DNA of 64,000 nt from Plutella xylostella. Taxonomy: Eukaryota > Arthropoda > Insecta > Lepidoptera > Plutellidae. Each line of letters starts with the position of its first letter. Position 1 is the first letter of the stretch. Shown here in pieces: positions 32,049 to 41,786 of this stretch. The stretch covers positions 11,834,995 to 11,898,994 of the forward strand of contig NC_063992.1 of assembly GCF_932276165.1 (NCBI RefSeq), given 5' to 3'. Position numbers and translations under genes: made by a program. Below the pieces are notes generated by a model, which was given only the letters and a program-made list of their open reading frames with translations, was not told the DNA's origin and ran no database searches.

Positions 32049-35000
32049 TAAATAAAGTAACCTATTCGATATAAGTATAATAACTCGTATCGAGACGTAA
32101 TTTTTTTGAGGGAGTTTAATTGCTTAACTTATTCAACGTGATGAATTGCTACATTGTAAGATCAAGAGATCGATGACATTTATAGCAACAGTACACACCT
32201 AATTCGCAAAGTTCAGCTTCCTAGAAATCATTTTTATTTATCTACTTTTTTAAGTTTATTCAGCTGAATAGCTAAAATTGTTTAAGTAGGTACCTATTTT
32301 GGGATGTTATGAGGACGATTATATTATTTAGGAAAGTCCGATTTAATATACATAATTCCGCCCTAGACTACAGCAAAAACTGCTGAGGATACAAATTGCA
32401 ACATTAGAGCTACGGCGGAACATAGAACGAATAACATTGACATTTGGCCTCATCCGACGCCATAGTACCTATAACTTATGATTTATACCTACCACCGGTA
32501 CAATGTATACTGATGATGGTGTTGTGTGTTGCAGCGGGTCGCGGCTCGCTGCCCGTGCTGGTGCTGCCCGTGCCCGTCGCCGTGCCAGGTGAGTTCACGC
32601 CACGTATACCTACTGCCACACGAGTACAGTGGCCTCGACTGACACCTTAGTACCAACTGCCGTACGAGTACAGTGGCCTCGACTGACACCTTAGTACCAA
32701 CTGCCATACGAGTACAGTGGCCTCGACTGACACCTTAGTACCAACTACCATACGAGTACAGTGGCCTCGACTGACACCTTAGTACCAACTGCCATACGAG
32801 TACAGTGGCCTCGACTGACACCTTAGTACCAACTGCCATACGAGTACAGTGGCCTCGACTGACACCTGGCCCCTCTTAGAGTGACATTGCTACTGAGAGG
32901 GGGTCAGGTTTCTGATGTACACCTTACCTTACTTGTTTTTATGATAATTTCTAATCTGCTATATATACCTAAAATCTGCTATATAAACCTAATACTATTT
33001 TATATGTGCATTGTGTATTGCAGGATCGTGCGGCAGCGAGCAGCTCCCGCGGCCCGCGCTCCCCGCGCTCCCCGCCGCCGACCCCACGCGCGTGTCCTCC
33101 GTGTTCCGCGTGTCCGCCGCGAACTACGCCCGCGCCCCGCAGCCCGCCCCCGCCCCCGCGCCCGCCCCCGCCCCCGCGCCGCAGCCCAGCGCTTTCGAGT
33201 ACTTCGGGGTGCAGAACAAGTTCGGACAGACGGAGGCTCCGGTCAACGATTTTGTCCGTAAGATTATATTTTCTCATTGTGATTCTGGACCTTTATGATG
33301 TAAGTATATTTTATTTCCCTACTGATGTCTTTTTGAATATAAAGAAAGTTTTGTCTTAATAATAAGCACAAAAAAAATCTAATCGAACGCCCCTTCTTTT
33401 GTGTCACTAATATATTTTAGTAAATGCTAATGTTGCAGCGGTAGCGGCGTCGTCCGACTACCTGGTGCAGCAGTTCCGGCTGCAGCAGCCCAGCGCGCCG
33501 CAGCTGCCGCCCGTGCTGCTGCCCGCGGGGGCCCCCGCCCCCGTGCTGCAGGGGCCGCTGGGGCCGCTGACCCCCGGCCGCGCCCCCGCGCCGCTGCGCT
33601 GGCCGCGCGCGCTGCGCCTGCGGGCCGCGCTCACCGTGCCGCGCGCCGACTACACCGAGACATACGCCACCTGGTCAGTACTACTGAAACACTTTTCGAA
33701 CCTCGTAGAGCCTCTAGGCTGCTGAACACTCGTGTGTCTCCTTCTGATTGTGTGATCATGTGACTGTATGTTCACATGTGTGTGTGTGTGTGTCAGGTGG
33801 GACGAGGCGAGCGGCGCGTCGCGCACGCAGTTCCACGGCGGCACCACCACCACGCTGAGCCAGCGCACCGGCGACGGACTCTACAAGTACTCAGAGGTAT
33901 ACAATTACCTACATAGCTTTACATAAAATATCAAATTAGCAATAGGCTAATTAATTGAATGCATGAAAAAACACTTGCCGGTGTTCCAGAAACGGTGTAT
34001 TTACTAAGGATCTAACTTATTGTGACAGATCCGCATGGACAACAGTGAGAGCCGGCCGCTGCGGCGCTGCGCCACGTCGCGGCCGCAGCGCGCCGCGCCC
34101 GCGCCCCCCCCCGGCCTGCCCGACCCCGCGCCCTTCACCTTCGTGGGCTACTCCACGCTGGACGGCGCCGCCGTGGAGGTGTGGCGGCACGCGGTGGACG
34201 AGAGCGGCGCCGGCGAGCAGCGCGCCTTCCACCACGAGCTGGTGCTCACCAGGGGCGCCGCGGGGGACGCCATGCCTGTGCGGTAGGCACCAGGGAACAC
34301 GCATATACTGAGCGGCCTCATGACTGTCTAGAGAACTCAACCAAGGGTCTTATAAAGCTGTACAGCAAAATTATACTTTTATATCACGTCGGAGTCACCA
34401 GTTTGCCAGTATTTAGTTGTTATTTGTGTTGTAATTAATGATGTTTTGTCTTTGATACGCCTTGGCCTCCAGCTCATTATGAAGGTGTTAATGTCCCGGT
34501 GTGTGCAGGTACTCGGTGCGCGTGGACAGCTCGGTGCTGGGCGCGGCGAGCGACGGCTGGGAGCACCGCTACACCGACGTGCGCGCCGGCGCGGTGCCCG
34601 CCGCCGACCTCGCCGCCGACCTCGGTCAGTACCTGCTCTATACTATTCTCTGTGAGGACGTATGGACCTGAACCTGGCGCTCTCGACCGGAACCTTTTGT
34701 GCATATCCCCAATGTCTAAACTTCCTTTGTAAGCTTATACCGTTTCCCACCACTCTATAGTAATAAATCTGTTTGTGTAGATGCGGCGTGTGACGTGACG
34801 GAGACGCTGGAGGCGGCGGACCCCGAGGCGGCGGCGCGCCTGCGGCCGCTGCAAGAGTTCACGCGCGCCGGCGCCGACCCGCGCCACGACCAGGCGCTGC
34901 TCAAGTACCCACTCCTGCCTCCTTCACTACACCTACTAGTAGCTCGTTTTGAGACTAAATTATTAACAGTCTTTATGTTTACGAGGATTCTATTCTATTC

Positions 35001-38000
35001 TGAGAGGGGGCGAAGTTCCTTTACGTGGCTCTCTCGAGTGGAACCTTTGTACATATCCCCTTGATTTCAGCTCAGCCAGCCTAGCTCCCGAGTAAACTGG
35101 AGTAGCAAGCCTGGGTGTTGCATTAGCTGAGATAGGCGCTCTGTTGGTCCAAGAATAGATAATCTTGTTTCTGTAGCAGGTGAACAAGCTAACAGAATAA
35201 TATGTGTTTAACCGTCTCATCTACTCCCTTACATGTCCTACATATGGGACTAGTTGAGTTACCTATGGTATATAAGTGTTTATTCACGTTTATGAGGATT
35301 TGTGTATATTTTTCGTATTTCCGTGATTGAATGATATCTACTTACAACTCTAGTTAAGTAAAGAATGATACCTACCCACAGTTTCTACTGATATTATAAA
35401 ACATAAAATTATAATTTAACTGATTAACTGATTTATTGTAAACTAAGTCATTATTGCTAGAATAATTTGGAGTTGATAATGAGGCGTTGATACGCGGGTT
35501 GACTGCTAAAGGCATACTGACGTGACTCAAATACACTGAAGTGAGGTTAAACTGCTGACGCGGACACAAATACCTACAGCGTGGCTCGTACACTTATCGC
35601 ACTACAAATAAGTGTGTATTCTTGTTCAGGTACGCTCAGACATACAACCGAGTGTACGCCGATGCCAAGGAACAGGCTGTTCGTAAGAATCTCTTCACGC
35701 AATGCTCAAGGTTTGTCCGAACATATATAAATTATATAATCATTATTGAATTTAATATCTACATTTAAAGCTAAGAAATCTTTATTTCTCACATGTGATA
35801 TGATTGTAAGTGTCCACCTGGCGGCAGGTTCGTGGTGGCGGGGAACCGCCAGGGCGCGTCGTTCGAGATGGGCGTGAACTTCCTGTCGGACCGGCTGGAC
35901 GCGGAGCTCAGCGCGCTGCTGGGCGTGGCCTTCAACCAGCCGGGCGACTCGGCGGAGCAGGACCCGCACGACGCCGCCGCGCTGCCCGGCCTGGCGCGCC
36001 GCCTGCCCGCCGCCTTCGACTGGCGCGACGTGGGCGCCGTGTCGCACGTGCGCTGTCAGTACACACACACACTTAGCTCTAATTCAAAGCGGTAAAGCAG
36101 CAGTAACACTCGAATGAGTAATATGTTTTCTATTCCAGACCAAGGGTCGTGCAAGTCGTGCTGGGCCGTGGCGGTGACGGGCGCGGTGGAGGGCGCGCTG
36201 TTCGTGGCGCGCGCCGGGGGCGCGGCGGCGGCGCGCGCGGGGCGCGGGGGGCGGCTCACGGCGCTGGCGGAGCAGGCGCTAGTCGACTGCGCGCAGCAGA
36301 CGGGCGCGCACGGCTGCGGCGGCACGTGGCCGAGCCACGCCTACGACTACGTGAAGCTGCGCGGCCTGCCCGCGCTCGACACCTACGGACCGCACAAGGA
36401 GAAGGTCATTACTTGTTACGAGTGTTGGGCTCCATACTCTTAGGATTTGAACTACAAATGCACTCTTGGAACTCTGAAATTGTTGGGTAATCTGAATCGT
36501 ATCTGATCTAACAATAAAATGATCAATTGTCCCACTTTTTAACGATGTAAACTCGATGTTAAGTCGTGGCCCCGATGTCCCAGTACACTCGTGTTTGTGC
36601 CGCAGGTGGAGGCGTGCCGCGAGCGCCAGGCGCCGCCGGAGACGCACATCAGCGCGCACGTCAACGTCACGCGCAACAGCTGGCCCGCGCTCAAGGTACC
36701 CGCACCGTCTGTTCATACATCATGTATACTCTATGTGTAGCTCAGAGTGTAATGTCCATGTCTCCCGCAGGTGGCGATCGGCGAGCACGCGCCCACGGTG
36801 GTCATCATCGATAGCGAAGTCAAGAGCTTCATCTTCTACAAGAAGGGAGTGCTCTACGACGACCGATGGTTCGTTCCTATTCATTCATTTAATGTAGCTA
36901 TTTTATACACAATGTGAGAGCCGCGGTGTCGTTATGGATGGGATCTGGACTCTCAATCGAGAGGATTCATTTATACGACGGGCTGTTACTGTGAAGAAAA
37001 ACATCGTGATAAAACCGTGCATCTAGATTCTGGATTTGTACCCTAAGTCATTGACATATATCTAAGTGCATTGTACTTATTGCAAAATTGCGATACGGCT
37101 CGCAACTTATCACGGGCAAAATGTACAGCGAAAAGCGGGTGGCCTGCCTTAGTGGTGGGTCACCTCTGACTACCCCTTCGCGGATTACTCAGCACACGTA
37201 TGTTTAAACATAATAAATTTAAAATTAGTCTCAACTCAACATAAAGGAGTTTTATAAAATACTAGATAAAAACCCAGCCTCGCTCGGATCGCTGAAATTT
37301 GACTCATTATTCATTATACATATCTAGGTCCAAAATGTAGATAGTTAAATGTTTCTGTAGTCATCGGTTCTCAAAGAATATTAAATATAGATTCATATAG
37401 CTTCGTTAGTTGTGTTTAATAAACATGGTAAATAAAATTTTTTTTTATGCTTTGTTATTCATATACTTGTTCTTGGGACCAATTCTTTTGCAATAGTTTA
37501 AATGCTAAATTGGTCATTTACCCGTTAACTTACACAGAGTGTAAGAAAGTTCTCCAGAAATCTCTACAAGAGATGTCTTACGAAGATACAGAGAACTTAT
37601 TAACTATTGTTAAGTGAGAATTGTTACCGTTTAATTTAACTTATTATTATTACTGTATAACTAAACAATACTTTTAACTTATATAATTACCTAAACCTAA
37701 TATAAATTGCCTTGTTTACAATAAATCTAACAGAAAACATCTAGAAAGTAAGATTAATTTAGTGCTTTTCCAATTTCCATCTGAAATACACGAAAAACTC
37801 TGTTATTTCCTAGTTCAGATCAGCATTTTTAACTACCTTTAGCATTAAGAGTTGACCTATTATTGTAACGGCCGGCCACATTTTGCATTAAGTATTTTCT
37901 GAATAAATATTCTTTTCTATTCTATTCTATATAAGTTTTCGATCCAGTCTACCGTACCCCTTGACGAAATTATTAATATAGATATTTTGTTGACAGCGGC

Positions 38001-38225
38001 AAGCAGCAGCCCAGGCTGAACCACGCTGTGCTGGCGGTGGGCTGGGGCCCGGCGGGGGGCGCGGGGGGCGCGGGGGGCGCGCAGTACGTGACCATCAAGA
38101 ACTCGTGGAGCGAGCGGTGGGGCGAGGGCGGGTACGCGCGGCTGCACGCGCCCGCCAACACGTGCGGCGTGCTGGCGCTGCCCAGCTACCCGCGCCTCGC
38201 GCCCGCCGACGTCGACCAGCCCTAG
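25437..38225 (+). CDS. 26-29-p: C1A cysteine peptidase, 26-29 kDa proteinase-like (16 exons, 773 aa)
   Basis: Secreted or lysosomal papain-family endopeptidase. In-frame GT-AG exons: 25437-25473, 30659-30754, 31916-31996, 32535-32588, 33024-33257, 33439-33673, 33797-33896, 34029-34282, 34509-34624, 34781-34904, 35630-35710, 35828-36054, 36139-36404, 36606-36695, 36771-36868, 37997-38225. Residues 1-17 form a signal peptide (MSVRVCLLALVAG); ~18-220 a Pro/Ala/Gly-rich extension; ~225-400 the family's N-terminal domain (FTFVGYSTLDG, MPVRYSVRV); ~425-505 an I29 propeptide (YAQTYNRVYADAKEQAVRKN); the mature enzyme starts near LPAAFDWRDVGAV (~530). Gln548, Cys554 (QGSCKSCWA), His707 (LNHAVLAVGW) and Asn733 (KNSWSERWG) complete the active site. 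Odd points: Lys552 replaces the usual Gly, a Gly/Ala run lies between His and Asn, GC-rich exons, and it is longer than the ~550-residue fly relative. Confidence 0.9.
25740..26240. mobile_element. MITE related to the Tc1 element at 54982-56571, carrying a SINE (intron 1)
   Basis: The left end (25748-25830) matches the inverted right end of that Tc1 element: GCAATGAAA..., CACCAAATTACT, AAACGGAAAAATCTAGTTTA and ATGACGCCTTCT. The right end (26190-26240) matches it directly: GTTTGGTGTCGGTATTTTAT and GTGGAACTATTTCATTGCC. So both ends derive from one Tc1 terminus. The SINE at 25901-26150 interrupts it. There is no coding capacity. Confidence 0.7.
25901..26150 (+). repeat. tRNA-derived SINE, most complete copy in the window
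   Basis: It starts with the tRNA-like head ACGGCCGAATGGCGTAGTGG (A-box), GACTACTGAGCCGAAGGTCC and a mutated B-box GGATGCGATTCCC, then the shared body AGGCCCGCCCCCTATTACAT to ACAAGGCGTGAGTGCGTG and a T13 run. The T run could terminate pol III transcription. Confidence 0.9.
26300..27255 (+). pseudogene. Fossil LINE ORF2 fragment in intron 1
   Basis: Read across many frameshifts and stops, 26430-26780 yields LINE-like text: SKRKRELLWA, RDELQTPIRRNSSSIQK, KTTWKII, ENLPPEPISQIKIKGEL, IKNPSDIAENFNNYFVNV. Then 27105-27255 yields KSVLGMGPKIFNTLTKYI and a YYNLNEFF ending, the C-terminal end of Jockey/CR1-like ORF2s. The reverse transcriptase core between them is missing. It is heavily decayed, and thus much older than LINEs A-C. 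Confidence 0.6.
27267..27530. repeat. Half of a TACAGGGTGTTGCAAAAAGG repeat in the fossil LINE tail
   Basis: TACAGGGTGTTGCAAAAAGG followed by GTATACTAAGC at 27269 equals the tip of the MITE at 30305-30525. Its partner end is absent here. LINE 3' UTR-like sequence (TATGCAAATAAATTGAAATT) resumes near 27500. Confidence 0.5.
27748..27990. repeat. Second Tc1-derived MITE fragment with a retroposed 93-bp insert
   Basis: TAATGACGCC..., AATATTGAAGTACATTATAA and GAAGTTTGGTGTCGACATT match the MITE at 25740-26240. At 27883-27975 a 93-bp piece ending in (GAATA)n is inserted, flanked by perfect 12-bp copies of GGTGTCGACATT (27871-27882, 27976-27987). The same 93-bp sequence occurs inverted at about 34985-35075. 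Confidence 0.75.
28140..28270 (+). repeat. 3' part of the GAAGTCGGTTAA-type lepidopteran repeat
   Basis: CATGAACGGCGGAGTAATCG, AAGATCCCGACGAATTGAGA and ACCTCCTCCTTTTTTTGAAA repeat the tail seen at 3890-4018. This copy is in intron 1 of the peptidase gene. Confidence 0.75.
28541..28664. repeat. Palindromic MITE (TTAAATCTAGATTTAGTGTC arms)
   Basis: Arms at about 28541-28589 and 28619-28664 are inverted copies running from GGGTCACTTGCA to AGTGTCAAAT. The centre has another ATCTCGATTT variant. Non-coding, intron 1. Confidence 0.75.
29070..29135. repeat. Short tandem repeat (AGAGTCACTATCTCACA)
   Basis: Three to four imperfect copies of a ~17-bp unit lie in intron 1. Nothing else was recognised between 28670 and 29580. 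Confidence 0.6.
29587..29693. repeat. Small palindromic element (CCAAACGCTAAACGTAATT)
   Basis: TTTTACCAAACGCTAAACGT at the left and, inverted, ACGTTTAGCGTTTGGTGAAA at the right bracket about 50 bp. Intronic and non-coding. Confidence 0.6.
30305..30525. repeat. MITE with GTTGCAAAAAGGGTATA-type tips in intron 1
   Basis: The left end, ATAGGATGTTGCAAATGTGG then TATACTAAGC, and the right end, inverted TACAGGGTGTTGCAAAAAGG then GTATAGTTAGC, enclose ~160 bp without an ORF. The TA at both sides fits Tc1/mariner mobilisation. A single end of the same family is at 27269. Confidence 0.7.
30975..31890. mobile_element. DNA transposon remnant with long TIRs in intron 2
   Basis: The left end (about 30978-31085: TGTGTCGCAGGCAATTTGTA, AGATCTCGCCGTTTACATAC, GGCGTCGTCAGTTTACAAAC, CCGAAGGCATATTGA) recurs inverted at about 31780-31890. 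The arms are ~110 bp with some gaps. The interior codes for nothing. The right end stops about 25 bases before the exon 3 splice acceptor. Confidence 0.7.
32007..32046. repeat. (CA)n microsatellite at the exon 3 donor
   Basis: About twenty CA units begin ten bases after the exon 3 boundary (donor GTGAGT at 31997). Confidence 0.9.
32621..32867 (+). repeat. 44-bp minisatellite, ~5.6 copies, in intron 4
   Basis: The unit begins CGAGTACAGTGGCCTCGACT and ends GTACCAACTGCCATA; copies start at 32621, 32665, 32709, 32753, 32797 and 32841, the last incomplete. They differ by only one or two bases, so the array is probably variable in length. Confidence 0.95.
34985..35075 (-). repeat. Retroposed 3' fragment with (GAATA)n tail in intron 10
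   Basis: Inverted copy of the 93-bp insert at 27883-27975: CTATTCTATTCTGAGAGGGG, ACGTGGCTCTCTCGAGTGGA and ACCTTTGTACATATCCCCTT. Downstream sequence to ~35260 may belong to a longer copy. Confidence 0.65.
36905..37534. other. Intron 15 sequence
   Basis: A short stretch near 37085-37200 (GGCTCGCAACTTATCACGGG ... CACCTCTGACTACCCCTTCG) looks like a decayed SINE body; otherwise nothing was recognised. Confidence 0.35.
37535..37930 (+). pseudogene. 5'-truncated CR1/Zenon-like LINE: ORF2 C-terminus and 3' UTR
   Basis: The frame reads KKVLQKSLQEMSYEDTENLL then TIVK and stop, matching the C-terminal SWLSDLSYEETEKLLTMTS of LINE A. A ~310-bp 3' UTR follows, ending in TATTC pentanucleotides (TTTTCTATTCTATTCTAT). 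The same 3' end recurs at 63325-63440. It lies inside intron 15. Confidence 0.75.
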
Positions 38226-38272
38226 CGCCGGCGACGCACACTATATTATTATGTTACACTCTTGACATTACT

Positions 38273-38278
38273 AATAAA
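38273..38278 (+). terminator. Polyadenylation signal of the peptidase gene
   Basis: AATAAA lies 48 bases after the stop codon, followed by AT-rich sequence with further AATAAA-like motifs near 38320. It marks the probable 3' end of the mRNA at about 38290-38350. Confidence 0.6.
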
Positions 38279-38396
38279 TATGTTTAACACTAATAAGTAA
38301 TATAAAAAAAATGTATAAGTAAATAAATAATTATAAACTAAACAGTTTTTTTTAAATGTTGAATTGACATTCTTCGCCCTCATTAAAAATAAGTAT

Positions 38397-38551
38397 AACC
38401 AGCTTGAGAATTAAAATTTTCTATTACCTGCATAGCAGGCGGGACAGGAAAACCTCCTTCATAGGTATGGGCTCCTGGTACTTTTTTCGCTTAGCAGTGG
38501 ATTTTGCTGAAGGCCATACGATTTCATGCTGCAATTAAGTATCAGGGGTCC
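38397..38551 (-). pseudogene. Probable 3' remnant of LINE D, left of gypsy-1
   Basis: Joining this flank to 59066 across the gypsy-1 insertion (one ATAG kept) gives continuous sequence that keeps reading open on the minus strand for about 30 codons (VMYGLYGPLILNCSMKSYGL ...). I infer that gypsy-1 landed inside LINE D. No conserved domain confirms it. Confidence 0.4.
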
Positions 38552-38555
38552 ATAG

Positions 38556-38872
38556 TGTAAGGTTTCGTTAATTTAAAAATTTAGTTTATATAAATTCATA
38601 ACTTTTTGTTGGTGGAATCATAGATTTCATTTGTATTTTTGTAACTTTATGTGACATTTTAAAGCAAGATGCTGGCCACACCGTTGAGAGGAGTGGGGCG
38701 GTACCTCACCGCAGCTGAGTCGGCCCTCTCAACGGTGACCGGCAGATCGAGCTGAGTTTCCAAGGTGGACGGATGTATAATTCCTAAGTGTTGTAATAAG
38801 TACCTAGCTACAATAAAAGTGTTAACGTTTAATCTGCGTCTGGACTTCTTATTTCTGAGATAGTTTCTTACA
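38556..38872 (+). repeat. Gypsy-1 5' LTR
   Basis: It begins TGTAAGGTTTCGTTAATTTA and ends AGATAGTTTCTTACA, so the terminal TGTAAG/CTTACA is inverted. Base-by-base reading finds no difference from the 3' LTR. AATAAAAGTG near 38811 could be the polyadenylation signal. A primer-binding site should follow at about 38873-38895 (TCTCAGAATTGGGATCGACC). Confidence 0.95.
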
Positions 38873-38908
38873 TCTCAGAATTGGGATCGACCCACAATAA
38901 AACTGGTC

Positions 38909-39609
38909 ATGGAGAATGAAAGAGAGCGCGGTTTCAGCCGGACTCTTGAAACTCCTCGGCAGACCCGCTCGCGCACCAGACGAAGCGAGGCCAGCGTGCA
39001 TCCGAGGAGTCGAAGCCGGAGCCGTAGCCACGGTAGAAGGCTGAAAGAGCGCGAACAAGCGCTGAGATGCGAGAAGGAACGGGTTCGTCGAATGGAGATG
39101 GAGCTGCTTGAAGAACGGGAGCACGACAGGCGCCAGAGGGAGCGACGTGGGTCGCCCGACGCGAGAGCGAGTCATGAAGGTCGCAGCCGTAGCCGTGTAC
39201 CTGCCCCGGGAGCCAGCGGGGAGCGGCGCAGTCGCAGTCGGCTGCCGCGGGGTCCTGAGAGGCGACATCGGGAGGCCTCGAGCCTCGGTCTTCGAGAAAA
39301 AAGGTAATGTAGTCCTTCATTTTCTTCTAAAGACGTTATAGAAATTATAAAAAACATAAAGGACGCCTTACCATCTCAGCTGCCAAACCAAAACACATTG
39401 AGTAATAGAAGTTTAGATTATAAAAATATAATTCCTGAGTTCAACCCTTCAGAAAAAAATCAACGTGTAGATATTTGGATCAAAAAGATAAACGAATGTG
39501 CAAGTGTTTACAGCTGGGATGAGAAGACTATAGTTCATTTTGCCATGCAAAAGCTGACTGGACTTGCAAAAACTTGGTACGAGAGTCTTAGGTCCAGCTC
39601 GATTCAATA
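38909..39609 (+). pseudogene. Gypsy-1 gag, with in-frame stop and 3' deletion
   Basis: A single frame starts at the ATG at 38909 with an Arg/Ser-rich, nucleic-acid-binding N-terminus (HPRSRSRSRSHGRRLKEREQ), hits TAA at 39305-39307, and continues in the same frame with retrotransposon gag sequence: LDYKNIIPEFNPSEKNQRVD, WIKKINECASVYSWDEKTIV, HFAMQKLTGLAKTWYESL. It stops abruptly at about 39600 where the reverse transcriptase begins in another frame. Zinc knuckle and protease are missing. The RS-rich start could be mistaken for a splicing factor; the context shows it is gag. Confidence 0.8.
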
Positions 39610-41336
39610 AGGCCACGGTTTATATTGACGATCTGTTAATTTACGGCAAGAGTCCATCCGAGTGTATGGAGCGATTAGAGGAGATACTGGTCTTGTTGAA
39701 AAAAGCTAATCTGAAATTAAATTTATCAAAATGTAGTTTCCTTCAAGATACTATAAATTATTTGGGGTTTGAAATTAGCTCAAGGGGTATGCGGCCGGGG
39801 AAAGGCAAAATTCAAAGCGTAGTCGATTTTCCCAGACCTGAAAATGTGCATGGCGCGCGCCAATTCCTAGGGCTCGTTAGCTATTTTAGGAAATTTATAC
39901 AAGGTTTTGCACAATTGGCTTACCCAATCACGAAACTACTCAAAAAGGATGCAACGTGGGAATGGACGCAAATTCAAGAAGAGTCGTTTAAAAATCTCAA
40001 GTCCAAATTGATAGATAGGCCCGTACTCGCTATATATGATCCCATGGCAGAGACTGAACTGCACACAGATGCCAACAAGTTAGGTGTAGGTGGCATCCTA
40101 TTTCAGCGGTCTGAGGGCAGTGAGGGTTCTTTTCATCCGGTGGCATATTATAGTCGCCAAACAACGCCGGAAGAGAAGAACTTTCACTCATATGAACTAG
40201 AAACGCTAGCGGTTATTTGTGCTCTTAAAAAGCTGAGAGTATATTTACTAGGAAGACCATTTAAGATAGTCACCGATTGTAGTGCGCTACGTTCCACTTT
40301 TGAGAAGCGCGATCTTATACCTAGGATTGCTCGATGGTGGTTGACTCTTCAAGAATTCGATTGCAGTGTAGAGTATCGCGCAGGGACGAAGATGGCACAC
40401 GTAGACGCTTTGTCACGGAACCCCATAATAGACTGTGAAACTTTGTGTCCTGAGCTATACCCTTCAGTCATGGCTATAAATGACGAGGACTGGCTTCTTA
40501 CCTTACAGTTAGGCGACACAGAGCTATGTAGAATCCGCGATATCGTTGGTAGTAATCTAGACCCTAAAGGTGTAGAGTATCTCAAAGATAATTACACGTT
40601 AAAAGATAATAAGCTGTTTAGATGTATTTGGGGGATATAGAGAATGTTTGAGATGGGTGGTTCCAAAGGGAGCAAGATGGCAAGTGTGTAAGAGAAATCA
40701 TGACGATATAGGACATGTCGGTTTAGAGAAAACTTTAGAAAGAATAAAAAAGAAATATTGGTTTTCGAAAATGGCACGATTCGTAAAAAAATACGTAGGC
40801 GCGTGTATTAACTGCGCGTATACGAAAAATGCCGCGACTACTCGAGAAGGTTTACTGCACCCTATAGAGAAAGTCAAAAAACCTTTCCATACGTTACACA
40901 CTGACCATCTTGGGCCGTTTGTGAAATCTAAGAAGGGAAATACCCACATTTTAGTAATTGTAGACTCGTTTACAAAATTTGTATTCATCAAACCGGTGAG
41001 GAGCACGAACGCACAAAATGTTATCAGAGTGTTGCAAGATATTTTTGATACGTTTCGAGCTCCTGACCGATTAATAGGTGACAGAGGTTCTTGTTTCACT
41101 TCACACGCATTCAGAAAGTTTTGTCTTGACCGGGGAATAAGGCACATTTTAAACGCAGTCGCAAGCCCTAGATCTAACGGTCAAGTTGAACGTTATAACA
41201 GGACGATCCTTGACTCCTTAAAGGCACAAAACCACAGCGAGGATGAAAAAGATTGGGATAACCAAATAGGAAGGATACAATGGGGATTAAATAATAGTGT
41301 GCAAAAGACGATAGGTAGAACACCCTCGGAAGTGAT
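39600..41336 (+). pseudogene. Gypsy-1 pol: partial RT, RNase H and integrase core
   Basis: It opens just before the catalytic YIDDLLIYG, so the fingers and first palm Asp of the reverse transcriptase are lost. The RT remainder (LNLSKCSFLQDTINYLGFEI), the thumb (ARQFLGLVSYFRKFI) and RNase H (ELHTDANKLGVGGIL, NFHSYELETLAVICALKKLR) follow. At about 40628, in a G5 run, the frame shifts by one base; the integrase then reads HDDIGHVGLEKTL, CINCAYTK (zinc-binding), HTDHLGPF, IGDRGSCFTS and NGQVERYNR (catalytic Asp-Asp-Glu). It breaks off at GRTPSEV where LINE B is inserted; the C-terminus is at 50774. Confidence 0.9.
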
Positions 41337-41786
41337 AGAATAGAATAGAATAGAATAGAATGTTTATTTTTGACCAAAAAAACACACAAAAAGTAACTTA
41401 ATATTAATATGGCCTAAAATTAACTTAACTTTAGACTTATACAAAAAAATATCTGTTTTGAGTTTTTGGTGGTAACAAATAATGCAGTAGTTTATTATGT
41501 ATTTTTATAACTTCTAAACTAGGTAAAAACCTGTATTTTAGAAGTTAAATATATACTTAAATTAGGCTTTATTTGTGGCCAGTTGCTTTATACATTAAAA
41601 CGTTGATTTTAAATTGTTAAGTACATGATAATTAAGAAAGTATTTTAGATTATATTTATGAAATAAATTTAAAGTTTAACAAATTATGCCATGGGAAAGT
41701 GATTTAGAAAGAAAAAAAGTTGCTATTATGTTGTATACAGTCTAAAAATTTACATAAACACTGTGAAAGGGAACACTACTGTGCGT

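Noticed and set aside
31768..32074. ORFs made of poly-CV or TH repeats
   Set aside because: They translate a (CA)n microsatellite.
32621..32867. CRISPR-like array
   Set aside because: The units are contiguous without spacers in a eukaryotic intron, so this is a minisatellite.
36149..36897. Overlapping GC-rich ORFs on both strands at 36 kb
   Set aside because: These are shadows of exons 13-15; high GC removes stops from all frames.
38909..39307. Arg/Ser-rich ORF resembling a splicing factor
   Set aside because: It starts just after the gypsy-1 LTR and continues in the same frame, past one stop, into gag sequence.
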